Notes: generated by a model from the sequence alone, not told the origin. DNA of 31,923 nucleotides from JAGOTP01 sp964600845 (GCA_964600845.1 CAZRJW010000012.1:1-31923), one strand, 5' to 3'. Counted from the first letter of the stretch, positions 7,729 through 14,319 are shown. Translations and numbers: made by a program.

Positions 7729-7755
7729 CTTGAAATCACAAATTGTGATTTCAAG
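7729..7755. repeat. Perfect inverted repeat 2, a relative of repeat 1
   Basis: CTTGAAATCACAA (7729-7741), central A, TTGTGATTTCAAG (7743-7755). It shares TTGA..TCACAAATTGTGA..TCAA with repeat 1, with GG/CC replaced by AA/TT at paired positions. The centres are 64 bp apart. It has no T run, so an operator or a conserved RNA hairpin is likelier than a terminator. It lies 90 bases before the DUF3592-like gene. Confidence 0.75.
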
Positions 7756-7844
7756 TTCATCGCCTCATTAGCCTTTAGCAGAAACCGAAAGTCACCCAGG
7801 AACTCGTCAGCCAGTATGCTACACTTTTGATACTTCTCGTCTTT

Positions 7845-8537
7845 ATGTTGTTTTCTTTTTCGAAAAAAAGCCGCGTGTCACCCTTACGTCCCTACATCGG
7901 CGCGTTCGTGTGTTTTTGTTTTAGCGCCCTGTTCGGCTACCTCGCGTTCACACAGGATTCCCCGGCACAACTTTTTCCATTTACGGAAACAGCCATCGCC
8001 CTCTCGTGCTTCGCCTTGGGCATACTGGTCATCGTCCAGCCTGAACCCAAACCGTCATTGCGCGCGTCTGAGTTTCACGGAAATTTTGTTGGTATCATCG
8101 TGGGGGTATTCGCTTGCGTTCTTCTCGGAGGCGTTATTCTTGATGCGCAGACACAAGCGCTTGGTTGGCAGAGCACACCCGCGACGGTTACCGGACTCCC
8201 ATTTATCCGCCTACCAAGACAACAACAGCAGTTCACGGTTCAGTATCAATACACCTGGCAGGACAGTCTTTTTAACGGAGCGACAACGGTTACCCCAAGC
8301 GCACTAGGAGATGAGCCTCGTATCACGATCCGTACACGCCGCTCCCTCTCTAGCCGACCACTCGAGGTAGGCGACCAGATCAAAATCAAGGTAAATCCCA
8401 AGCAGCCCGGCCAATCGATCTACCCTCAAACGCCGTCTTTTCTTATCTATCCTGCATTTCTCTTGTTTGCCGGAGTTGCCTGGAGCTGCTTCCGTCGCTT
8501 GCGGAATCCACCGAAGCTCGGGGAATTCAAGCCGTAA
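7845..8537 (+). CDS. DUF3592-like membrane protein
   Basis: 230 aa from the ATG at 7845; a TTG at 7827 is in frame but less likely. Predicted membrane segments lie at about 15-35, 48-65, 81-100 and 198-216. Between the last two is an extracytoplasmic beta-rich domain with ATVTGLP (113-119), QFTVQYQYTW (129-138) and LEVGDQIKIKVNPKQPGQS (173-191). This matches the order 'ATVT... YxVxYxY... VGdxVxVxYNPxnP' of DUF3592. Function unknown. A TATGCT box (7815-7820) may be its -10. It converges on the kinase-like gene with only 10 bases between. Confidence 0.75.
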   Translation: MLFSFSKKSRVSPLRPYIGAFVCFCFSALFGYLAFTQDSPAQLFPFTETAIALSCFALGILVIVQPEPKPSLRASEFHGNFVGIIVGVFACVLLGGVILDAQTQALGWQSTPATVTGLPFIRLPRQQQQFTVQYQYTWQDSLFNGATTVTPSALGDEPRITIRTRRSLSSRPLEVGDQIKIKVNPKQPGQSIYPQTPSFLIYPAFLLFAGVAWSCFRRLRNPPKLGEFKP

Positions 8538-8547
8538 GACACGCCCC

Positions 8548-9336
8548 TTACGAAAGCTTCTGAAGTAATTCTTTGATGATTCCGTGGGTAAATAAGAGGA
8601 CTCTCCGCGCCAAGACATCTTCTCGGCGATGACAGATATTCGTATCGTACAGCTTTAGATCGCCTTGCGTTGTCACAGCGACGTTTCCATAGTTTAGGTC
8701 TGGAAGAAACTGCTGATAGAACGCCGGTAGACGGTCTTTTTTGATCAAGCCTTCGATCTTGGGAAGGAGGGCTTCGAGCTGTGTACGTGCGCTCGTCTTT
8801 TGCTCGGCGCTTAAACCAGATAGATCCTGTTGATTCAGTTTTGCGATATCTAGGTGTGACGGAATCTTTTCTTGGAGCTCATAGATATTGAACTGACCAT
8901 TCACATCTGGGGCCAAGAAAAACTCACTCTTCAAAACAGCCCCCGGCAGTGTGGCTTCCAGGTAGCTCATCAACTCTGCCTGACGACGCTTCAAGATGGT
9001 AACAACATCGATCTGTGTCAACGCAGCGGAATCATGAGTAGACAAAGGAAATGCCTTGCCCGAAGAGACTTCTTGTTCGAAGAAGGCAACGTCCGCTTCA
9101 TCCGCCAACTCTTCCCACGGCGTAAAAGACTCGCCCTCCGGCTGTCGTTCAGCCCGTGAGCGATAGCGTTTCAAGACGTAGCCCCCTGGCTTATCCGCCA
9201 ATCCAGGCATGCGCTCTAGAAAATGTGGCGGGATGGTATCCAAACTCACAACCTGCACAACCATTCCTTTTTCCGCCATCTCAGCGCTTTTGTAGGCTTG
9301 GCCAAACACGTCGGAGGCTAGGAATTCTTTCGCCAT
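8548..9336 (-). CDS. Atypical protein-kinase-fold protein
   Basis: 262 aa, cytoplasmic. The order of kinase-fold landmarks can be traced. GGYVLKRY (51-58) offers K56 as the ATP-binding lysine. NIYELQEKI (150-158) looks like the hinge. LPDLNYGN (211-218) matches the catalytic loop pattern D-x4-N, with D213 and N218. LKLYDTN (227-233) puts D231 at the metal-binding DFG position. The glycine-rich loop is not obvious. Small-molecule or YrbL-like kinases carry similar minimal motifs, but I cannot name the family or substrate. An extended -10 (TGTTAGAAT, 9360 to 9352) is 15 bases before the ATG, so the leader is very short and has no Shine-Dalgarno. Confidence 0.65.
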   Translation of the reverse strand: MAKEFLASDVFGQAYKSAEMAEKGMVVQVVSLDTIPPHFLERMPGLADKPGGYVLKRYRSRAERQPEGESFTPWEELADEADVAFFEQEVSSGKAFPLSTHDSAALTQIDVVTILKRRQAELMSYLEATLPGAVLKSEFFLAPDVNGQFNIYELQEKIPSHLDIAKLNQQDLSGLSAEQKTSARTQLEALLPKIEGLIKKDRLPAFYQQFLPDLNYGNVAVTTQGDLKLYDTNICHRREDVLARRVLLFTHGIIKELLQKLS

Positions 9337-9351
9337 AGAATAGATGGCGTA

Positions 9352-9360
9352 ATTCTAACA
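9352..9360 (-). promoter_or_regulatory. Extended -10 promoter of the kinase-fold gene
   Basis: TGTTAGAAT on the minus strand. It predicts a start near 9345, about 9 bases before the ATG at 9336. Confidence 0.5.
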
Positions 9361-9401
9361 TAGACAGGCCCTACGCTATCTCCTGTAGCCTCTGAACAAC
9401 G

Positions 9402-9437
9402 AAAAAGGGATAGACCCGGCCGTAGCCCGTCTATCCC
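9402..9437 (-). terminator. Terminator of the 97-aa gene
   Basis: 9-bp stem GGGATAGAC/GTCTATCCC (9407-9415 with 9429-9437) with an inner GGC/GCC pair. The minus-strand transcript continues into TTTTT (complement of 9402-9406). Confidence 0.85.
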
Positions 9438-9478
9438 CTATCCTCCTTTCTGTAGATTGTCGACCTATCTTGCTTCTG

Positions 9479-9772
9479 TCAGAAGAGAAGCATCGGAATG
9501 TAGTTCTGTTCCTTGTAGAGGCGCATGACCCTCTGCTCCAGGTCTTTGGCGAGCCCCTTCACGAACAGCTTGCTCAGGGTCGAGCTGACACCCATCGGAT
9601 CTACGCACCAGGCGTTATCCGAAGGACGCTGATACGTGAAATGATTCTTGCCCGCCTCCACAAAGACTTCCACGTAGTACACGATCGCCTTCTCGTAGCG
9701 CTCTCGACTCTTGCGCGTAGACTTCTGCACCTTCCCGTTATACGAATCTACCAGCTCTTCGATGAGATTCAT
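9479..9772 (-). CDS. 97-aa protein of unknown function
   Basis: The ATG at 9772 is chosen because AAGGAG lies 7 bases upstream; the longer frame starting at 9808 would run through a hairpin. The protein is hydrophilic with three probable helices (1-12, 18-42 and 65-92), a single Cys (in NAWCVDP) and a hydrophobic C-terminus PMLLF. No family recognised. It is divergent from the TrmB regulator at 9883, with operator-like repeats between, which suggests control by that regulator. It has its own terminator, so it is a single-gene transcript. Confidence 0.65.
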   Translation of the reverse strand: MNLIEELVDSYNGKVQKSTRKSRERYEKAIVYYVEVFVEAGKNHFTYQRPSDNAWCVDPMGVSSTLSKLFVKGLAKDLEQRVMRLYKEQNYIPMLLF

Positions 9773-9782
9773 CACGTCGCTC

Positions 9783-9809
9783 CTTGAACACAGATTCGAT
9801 GTGTTCAAG
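9783..9809 (-). promoter_or_regulatory. Inverted repeat touching the Shine-Dalgarno of the 97-aa gene
   Basis: CTTGAACACA (9783-9792), 7-base spacer, TGTGTTCAAG (9800-9809). On the mRNA the 3' arm ends in the first bases of the AAGGAG ribosome site, so it could act as an operator or as a hairpin that limits translation. Confidence 0.55.
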
Positions 9810-9834
9810 AGAGAATACCATCTGTATCAAAGAT

Positions 9835-9876
9835 TGTCAACATTTATTGACAGCAAATGCAAAAAGACGCTACACT
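9835..9876 (+). promoter_or_regulatory. Promoter and probable autoregulatory operator of the TrmB regulator
   Basis: -35 TTGACA (9847-9852), 18-bp spacer, -10 TACACT (9871-9876). The predicted start is the A of the ATG at 9883, i.e. a leaderless mRNA. The -35 is the right arm of a perfect dyad TGTCAA-N6-TTGACA (9835-9852), so a bound dimer would block the promoter. Confidence 0.65.
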
Positions 9877-9882
9877 CTGGCT

Positions 9883-10635
9883 ATGGATCTGAAATCTGCG
9901 CTGGTCGATCTAGGGCTCGCAAAAAATGAGGCCGTGATCTATTTGGAGCTCCTCAAGCAAGGAACGACACAGGTCGGTCCACTGGTAAAAACCAGCAAAT
10001 TACATCGTATGCTGGTATACACCGCTCTGGAACGACTAAAAGAGGCTGGTCTCGTCACGACAGCGAAAAAGAAGAACGTACATTTTTTTCAAGCGGTAAA
10101 TCCAACGCGCTTGATCGAACAAACAAAACGTATTCAATCGTTAGCCGAATCGATCGTCCCCGACCTACAGCGACTTCAGTCACAGGTAAACGAGGCGGTT
10201 GCGGTCAAGACGTTCTTTGGGCGTGAGGGGTTAATAACCAATCTGACTGAGCTGGTGGAATCTGCCGCAAGGCAGCCTCAGCGTGAGATTTGTATTATGG
10301 GAGGCGCCGGTGGAGAGGGAAACGACCCTATCACCTATACGGAAGACTGGTACACAGAGTATGTACAGATGTGTAAAAAACAACAGATAAAAAAACGCCT
10401 GCTCGTGAACCCCGCGCACCGAGAAACATTCGCTGAACGCTATGAGGTTCATCCAAACAACAAGCTCCGTACGTTACCCGTCGGTTTTTCTCTGCCGATG
10501 TTTACCCGCATCACACGAGACATCGTTTCGATTGAAATCTACCAACCACAAATCACCGTGATCCAAATCCGTAATGAGATCGTCGCACAAAACTATCTTG
10601 ATTCGTTTGAAACGCTGTGGAAGCTGGGGAAGTGA
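9883..10635 (+). CDS. TrmB-family transcriptional regulator
   Basis: 250 aa from the ATG at 9883; the frame is open further upstream but that stretch overlaps the promoter. Residues 1-75 form a winged helix (LGLAKNEAVIYLELLKQG..VGPLVKTSKL..MLVYTALERLKEAGLV), a close match to the TrmB N-terminal domain. A coiled coil for dimerisation (about 75-103) follows, then an effector domain (about 107-250) that in this family can bind a sugar or another ligand. The ligand here is unknown. It is divergent from the 97-aa gene and probably controls it and itself. It converges on the GNAT gene with 13 bases between the stops. Confidence 0.85.
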   Translation: MDLKSALVDLGLAKNEAVIYLELLKQGTTQVGPLVKTSKLHRMLVYTALERLKEAGLVTTAKKKNVHFFQAVNPTRLIEQTKRIQSLAESIVPDLQRLQSQVNEAVAVKTFFGREGLITNLTELVESAARQPQREICIMGGAGGEGNDPITYTEDWYTEYVQMCKKQQIKKRLLVNPAHRETFAERYEVHPNNKLRTLPVGFSLPMFTRITRDIVSIEIYQPQITVIQIRNEIVAQNYLDSFETLWKLGK

Positions 10636-10648
10636 GCGAGAGCATGAC

Positions 10649-11203
10649 TTAGACAAACTTCTTGATCATCTTTATAAGCGGAATAGTCTTCCCCGAAGGT
10701 AGCGGTGGAATCACCTCTGGCTCTTCGGTCGTCTCTTCAAACCCGAGTCGCTTATAGAAGGCGATGGAGTCTGCGTTGTAACTAGCCACACTCAAAACAA
10801 TTGGTTTGTCGGTTCCAAACCAGGCAAAAGCCTTCTCCATGAGTTTCTTACCTATCCCCTGCCCTTGTTCTGTTGGCAGCACATAGAGTCCTCCAAGATA
10901 GTGTTCCTTCTCCTGCTTTTCTGCCACGCAATATCCAACAATCGTCTGATTCTTTCTTGTGATCCAGATCTGCTTTTGCTCTCCTTGTTTTTCGATTGTC
11001 CGCTTCCAAAATTCAATCTTTTTCTCACTCCCCAGTCCTTTTGCTGCAATGTCTTCTACGGTAATTCTAAGCGCTTCATTTGGATACGTTGCAAGCCAAG
11101 TATCCCGTTGAATCAGCGCGATCGCCGACGCGTCTTCTGGCTGTGCCAATTCCGTACAAAATTGCACCTGTTCTAAGGAAGATGATTCTCTTTTCATGGT
11201 CAT
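10649..11203 (-). CDS. GNAT-family N-acetyltransferase
   Basis: 184 aa from the ATG at 11203, or 182 from that at 11197. The longer frame from 11254 is excluded because it begins inside the terminator of the neighbouring operon. The acetyl-CoA site motif A is clear: GGLYVLPTEQGQGIGKKLMEKAF with the QGQGIG loop. A motif-B-like segment (ADSIAFYKRLGFEE) follows. GNAT enzymes move acetyl from acetyl-CoA to amines of proteins, antibiotics or metabolites; the substrate cannot be told from the sequence. A TATGAT box (11221 to 11216) lies 6-20 bases ahead, giving a near-leaderless mRNA. Confidence 0.9.
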   Translation of the reverse strand: MTMKRESSSLEQVQFCTELAQPEDASAIALIQRDTWLATYPNEALRITVEDIAAKGLGSEKKIEFWKRTIEKQGEQKQIWITRKNQTIVGYCVAEKQEKEHYLGGLYVLPTEQGQGIGKKLMEKAFAWFGTDKPIVLSVASYNADSIAFYKRLGFEETTEEPEVIPPLPSGKTIPLIKMIKKFV

Positions 11204-11242
11204 TTGCTTACAGAGATCATAACCGAAGAATGCAAGTCTGTC

Positions 11243-11298
11243 GTTATAAAACAAAATCCCCTTGAGACCGCCACGTGTGTGGTGACCTCAAGGGGATT
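11243..11298 (-). terminator. Terminator of the PRPP synthetase cluster
   Basis: 12-bp stem AATCCCCTTGAG/CTCAAGGGGATT (11255-11266 with 11287-11298) with an inner CCAC/GTGG stem. On the minus strand TTTTGTTTT follows. A second small hairpin CCTGTC/GACAGG (11299-11318) precedes it. Confidence 0.9.
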
Positions 11299-11341
11299 CC
11301 TGTCATGAGCCCGACAGGAGAGGGCGAGGGGGAAGGTACGA

Positions 11342-11893
11342 CTACTCGTCGTGGAACAAGGGCAGGTGCCCGAGGTGGATGACGTCCTCGTGCTCCACGT
11401 CGCCCTCGGTGAAGACGGCCATGACGGCGACGAGTTCGGCCCCGACCTTCCGGAGCAGCTCCTCCAGGGAGCGCAGGCTGCCGCGAGTCGAGACGACGTC
11501 ATCGACGAACGCGACCTTCTTGCCGCGCAGGCGTTCGGCGTCGACGCCGTTGAGGTGGTACTCCTGGATCTGCTCCGTCGTCATGCTCTGAACACCACCG
11601 ACGGAGACGACGTCCCTCATGTAGAACCGCGTCTCCTTGCGGGCGACGACGGTCGGGAGCTGGGCCTGGTCGCCCATCACGTGGAGCAGTGCCTGAGCCT
11701 TGCCGTTGGGCATGATCAGGACCTGAACGCCGCTCGGGATGCGCCGCACGAGCTCGGTCCCCGCCGCTTTGGCGACCTCGTGGTCGCCCAGCATGTCGAA
11801 GACGGCGACCTGGAAGGGCTTGCCCGGCGGCCTCTCCACGGGGAGGTGGCGCACGACGCGCCCGATCTGAACACGATGCGTTTTCTCTTCCAT
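11342..11893 (-). CDS. Adenine-phosphoribosyltransferase-like enzyme
   Basis: 183 aa, type I PRTase fold. The PRPP-binding loop is VAFVDDVVSTRGSL (127-140), with the acidic pair D131-D132; Arg137 stands where many APRTs have Gly. Upstream, FDMLGD (32-37), VVARKETRFYM (82-92) and SVGGVQSMTT resemble archaeal and phage APRT-like proteins. Expected reaction: nucleobase + PRPP gives nucleoside monophosphate + diphosphate; the base (adenine likely) is inferred. AAGGAG lies about 10 bases before the ATG. It is the last gene of the cluster, 52 bases after the PRPP synthetase that would supply its substrate, and ends at a strong terminator. Confidence 0.82.
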   Translation of the reverse strand: MEEKTHRVQIGRVVRHLPVERPPGKPFQVAVFDMLGDHEVAKAAGTELVRRIPSGVQVLIMPNGKAQALLHVMGDQAQLPTVVARKETRFYMRDVVSVGGVQSMTTEQIQEYHLNGVDAERLRGKKVAFVDDVVSTRGSLRSLEELLRKVGAELVAVMAVFTEGDVEHEDVIHLGHLPLFHDE

Positions 11894-11945
11894 CTTGATG
11901 AGTCTCCTTCTGCTTCTGTGAACTGCGTTGACTACTCCGGAGGAG

Positions 11946-12923
11946 CTACTCCTCCATCACGCTGACGGGACGGCAGACGTCCTTCGCCAGCTTGGCGGCG
12001 ATGCTCAGGACCTTGAAGGGCCCCTTGCCGTCGACCGCGTACGCCGCCTCGGGACACGAATCCGAGATCCAGAACGAGTCGAAGACGGCGGTCCCGTTGA
12101 AGCGCTCGACGGCGCCGGGCTCGAAGTCCGCGTGGGTGACGAACCCGATCACCTTGCTCGCTCCCGCCGCGTGAATGCCCTCGGCGCAGGCGATGTTGGT
12201 CTTGCCCGAGCGGACCATGTCGTCGACGATGATCGCAACTCGACCGCGCACATCACCCTTCTTCAACGTCACCTCCACCGTCCCGTCCGACAGGCGCTTC
12301 TTGGCGCAGACCGCCGTCGGGTAGGCGCGCCCGCCCTTGGAGCCGTTGAAGTCCTGCTCGTAGCGCTTGTCCGCGCCATCGTCCGGGAAGACGTAGGTGA
12401 CATCCTCCTCCAGACCGAGGTCCTGCACGTGCTGCTTCAGCACCGAGATTGCCGACCGCAGGAACGGGCGCAGTGACGAGGTGTAGAACCCCTTCACGGC
12501 GAGCGCATGCAGGTCGTACGTCACGAGCCGGTACGGACCGGGACTCGCGAGCGCGCACATGATGGTGGCGAACGTCTCGGCGTTCGGCACCTCACCCTCG
12601 CGGCTGGCCCGCTCACTGGCCGCCGACGAATCGTACGGCAGCAGGACCTGGAACCAGCGCGGGTCGAGCTTCACCAGAGCACCGAGAATGCAGAACTGGG
12701 AGTAGTAGGTGGCCTGCTCGGTGAACCCGAGCAGCAGCGAGACGCTCGACTCACGGAGCCGATCGATCCCGCCAGGAAAGCCGCCGATGAACAGGTTGGG
12801 CTGTCCGTTCGGGTGAGCCCTCCAGTCCACCTCCATCAGGTCGATGTCGTCCGGACGAGCCGCCTGGATCTTCCTCGCGAGCACCATCATGTGCGGTGCA
12901 GCCAACAGAACACGCCTCCTCAT
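11946..12923 (-). CDS. prs: Class II (plant-type) ribose-phosphate diphosphokinase
   Basis: 325 aa. It makes PRPP from ribose-5-phosphate and a nucleotide. Seen: YDLHALAVKGFY (136-147, the usual DLHS... region), FPDDGADKRY (179-188), and the PRPP/ribose-phosphate loop AIIVDDMVRSGKT (230-242). Segments VDWRAHPNGQPNLFI (32-46), ASERASREGEV (102-112) and FWISDSCP (284-291) recall plant class II PRPP synthetases, which I remember as having WRTF.DG.PNLF, TSERMEEEGDV and FWITDSCP. Class II enzymes need no phosphate activation, lack ADP allostery and accept several NTP donors; these traits are inferred here. AGGAGG is well placed 8 or so bases before the ATG. GC is 63% in bases 12361-12420. The substrate link to the next gene suggests nucleobase salvage. 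Confidence 0.85.
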   Translation of the reverse strand: MRRRVLLAAPHMMVLARKIQAARPDDIDLMEVDWRAHPNGQPNLFIGGFPGGIDRLRESSVSLLLGFTEQATYYSQFCILGALVKLDPRWFQVLLPYDSSAASERASREGEVPNAETFATIMCALASPGPYRLVTYDLHALAVKGFYTSSLRPFLRSAISVLKQHVQDLGLEEDVTYVFPDDGADKRYEQDFNGSKGGRAYPTAVCAKKRLSDGTVEVTLKKGDVRGRVAIIVDDMVRSGKTNIACAEGIHAAGASKVIGFVTHADFEPGAVERFNGTAVFDSFWISDSCPEAAYAVDGKGPFKVLSIAAKLAKDVCRPVSVMEE

Positions 12924-12960
12924 TGGAACTCTCCTCCTTGTGAAAGACCATCAATCCGTG

Positions 12961-13024
12961 CCGAACCCGCCAGCACCTATGCTGAGTGGTTCGGTGGGGA
13001 TCCCATCTATTGTTGCCCGATGGG
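12961..13024 (-). other. Two hairpins between the unknown gene and the PRPP synthetase
   Basis: CCGAACC/GGTTCGG (12961-12967 with 12988-12994) with an inner CAGC/GCTG stem, and CCCATC/GATGGG (13002-13007 with 13019-13024). There is no T tract, so mRNA processing, stability or attenuation is likelier than termination. Confidence 0.45.
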
Positions 13025-13047
13025 AGGGGAGGTGAAAGATCGTGGCT

Positions 13048-13743
13048 CTACAGGCCCCGCTTCGCCTTGAAGGCGTCGATGAGGGGCTCGTCGATGATCT
13101 TCCGCTCGTGCTGAGCGAAGAGGACGCGGAGGGCATCGAACAGGGCGCCGGGACGGGTCAGTTCGACCACACCAGCAGCGCTCCGTGTGACGCGTCCGAA
13201 CCAATCGGCGTGATCGACCGGCTCCTCCGGGGTGCCGAGCATCTCTGCGATGAACTTTCCGCCCGTGATGGCGAAGTCGGTTTGTGCGGAGGCTGTCATG
13301 GCTCCTTGGGGCATCTCGAGCCCCTGTGACAGGTTGAGCGTCCTGCGGCCATCGACGGTCTGCATATAGGTCACACAGAGATCGATGTCGTGGGTGGCAT
13401 CCAACCAATCTCGATCATCCGCGTCGTTGTCGACGAGAGTGATCACGCCGTTTTCCTGCGCGATCCATCCCTTGCGGGCGTGGGGCAGGAGAACCATGGA
13501 GTGCAGCAGGCGGGTCAGGCAGCAGCGGCTCATCTGGGCCGCCGACTGAAAGTTCCTCTTGCTGCCGCCCAAGCGAGGCTGCTCGGGGCCGGCGGAAGAA
13601 GCCGCGCAACCTACCGCGACCTGATCCTGCCAGCCGCGATACCCGAGGAAGTGCTCGAAGGGGTTGAGCTTCTTCTCGCTCTTGGAGGCGATGCCCCAGT
13701 CGTATCCGCCCTGCTTTTCCGCGGCTTCGATCGTCAGAATCAT
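13048..13743 (-). CDS. Unrecognised 231-aa protein of the PRPP cluster
   Basis: Soluble, no signal peptide or membrane span. It is strongly acidic in the middle (VDNDADDRDWLDATHDID), with a TGGKFIAEML...DWFGRVTRSAAG segment and a helical basic C-terminus (QHERKIIDEPLIDAFKAKRGL). Cysteines at about 45, 74 and 75 and near the centre do not form a zinc motif. I do not recognise a family. An AGGAAGG-like site lies about 10 bases before the ATG. It is in the same orientation and composition class as prs, so it is probably co-expressed with PRPP synthesis or salvage; its function stays unknown. Confidence 0.65.
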   Translation of the reverse strand: MILTIEAAEKQGGYDWGIASKSEKKLNPFEHFLGYRGWQDQVAVGCAASSAGPEQPRLGGSKRNFQSAAQMSRCCLTRLLHSMVLLPHARKGWIAQENGVITLVDNDADDRDWLDATHDIDLCVTYMQTVDGRRTLNLSQGLEMPQGAMTASAQTDFAITGGKFIAEMLGTPEEPVDHADWFGRVTRSAAGVVELTRPGALFDALRVLFAQHERKIIDEPLIDAFKAKRGL

Positions 13744-13803
13744 GATCGCGTGTTCCTTCCTGCTTGTGTGTTGTGAGGGTGGCTAATCCGGCTTGTTCAA
13801 CCA

Positions 13804-13858
13804 TCAAAGATTGCCTTCTTTGACGGGAGAACTTGCCGTAAATTAGCCATTTTGTCAA
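13804..13858 (-). promoter_or_regulatory. Possible promoter/operator of the 13743 gene
   Basis: Minus-strand TTGACA (13858 to 13853) could be a -35. A dyad TCAAAGA-N6-TCTTTGA (13804-13823) lies where transcription would begin. The -10 between them is poor. The 11 bases ATCAAAGATTG (13803-13813) recur beside the TrmB promoter (9826-9836). Confidence 0.35.
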
Positions 13859-13868
13859 GCCTTTCGCC

Positions 13869-14138
13869 TCACTTCACTTCGGTCCCCCCATTCGACCGAC
13901 GAGGGAGCTCACTCCCATAGAAAGGGGTCTCCTTCGTATCGGTCTGCACGCCGCACTCGGGGCAACGAAACGTGACGAAGTAGTCGGTCTCATCCCGACA
14001 GGAGCTAGACGTCTGATACAGATCAGCCTTCTCGACGAGCAGCTTGGCGCCGCACCCTCCTCCGCCATTACCGTTTCCCGTGCAGAGCAACTCCTTTGCC
14101 CAACCCTTCTGCGGACGACCCTTCTTCAGAACCTTCAT
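13869..14138 (-). CDS. Small zinc-ribbon protein
   Basis: 89 aa from the ATG at 14138, chosen because AAGGAG lies 7 bases upstream; the frame extends upstream to 14207 without a ribosome site. The N-terminus is basic (KKGRPQKGWAKE). A glycine-rich loop C19-TGNGNGGGG-C29 and a C59-PE-C62 pair would form a zinc ribbon; C47 is extra. Similar small proteins of this layout are scattered among bacteria, including candidate phyla, as far as I recall, but without a known role. It is the first gene of the GC-rich cluster, divergent from the TrmB-like regulator. Confidence 0.7.
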   Translation of the reverse strand: MKVLKKGRPQKGWAKELLCTGNGNGGGGCGAKLLVEKADLYQTSSSCRDETDYFVTFRCPECGVQTDTKETPFYGSELPRRSNGGTEVK

Positions 14139-14222
14139 GGCAAATCTCCTTGCAGGTTGTGAATGTGCGCGTGTTGAGATGAACTTCCTTCTCAACAAGA
14201 CCATCATGCCCGGGTTCTTTTT

Positions 14223-14319
14223 ATTTTCGTATAAATTTTCGTTGTTAGGGATTCCTTTTTTTGGTTTTTCGCTATACTATAAGGAAAGATGGTTTATTTT
14301 TTCTACGAAAATAATCGTA
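14223..14319. promoter_or_regulatory. Divergent promoter region with repeated TTTTCGT half-sites
   Basis: ATTTTCGTA (14223-14231) and ATTTTCGTT (14235-14243) are direct repeats 12 bp apart. TTTTCG recurs at 14266-14271. A dyad TACGA-N6-TCGTA (14304-14319) sits just before the regulator's ATG and its left arm reads TACGAAAA, the inverse of the first repeat. TATACT (14273-14278) is the best plus-strand -10, and TATAGT overlaps it on the minus strand. This suggests one regulator controlling both directions. Confidence 0.55.

Noticed and set aside
11946..12923. ADP-ribose-pyrophosphate synthetase of a phage NAD+-rebuilding pathway (NARP1)
   Set aside because: Those enzymes are Prs-related, but the motifs here follow class II PRPP synthetase and the partner gene resembles APRT, not a nicotinamide transferase; no phage genes are nearby.
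11351..13070. Plus-strand frames opposite the APRT-like and Prs genes
   Set aside because: They are stop-poor shadows of the GC-rich minus-strand genes, which have clear PRPP-binding motifs.
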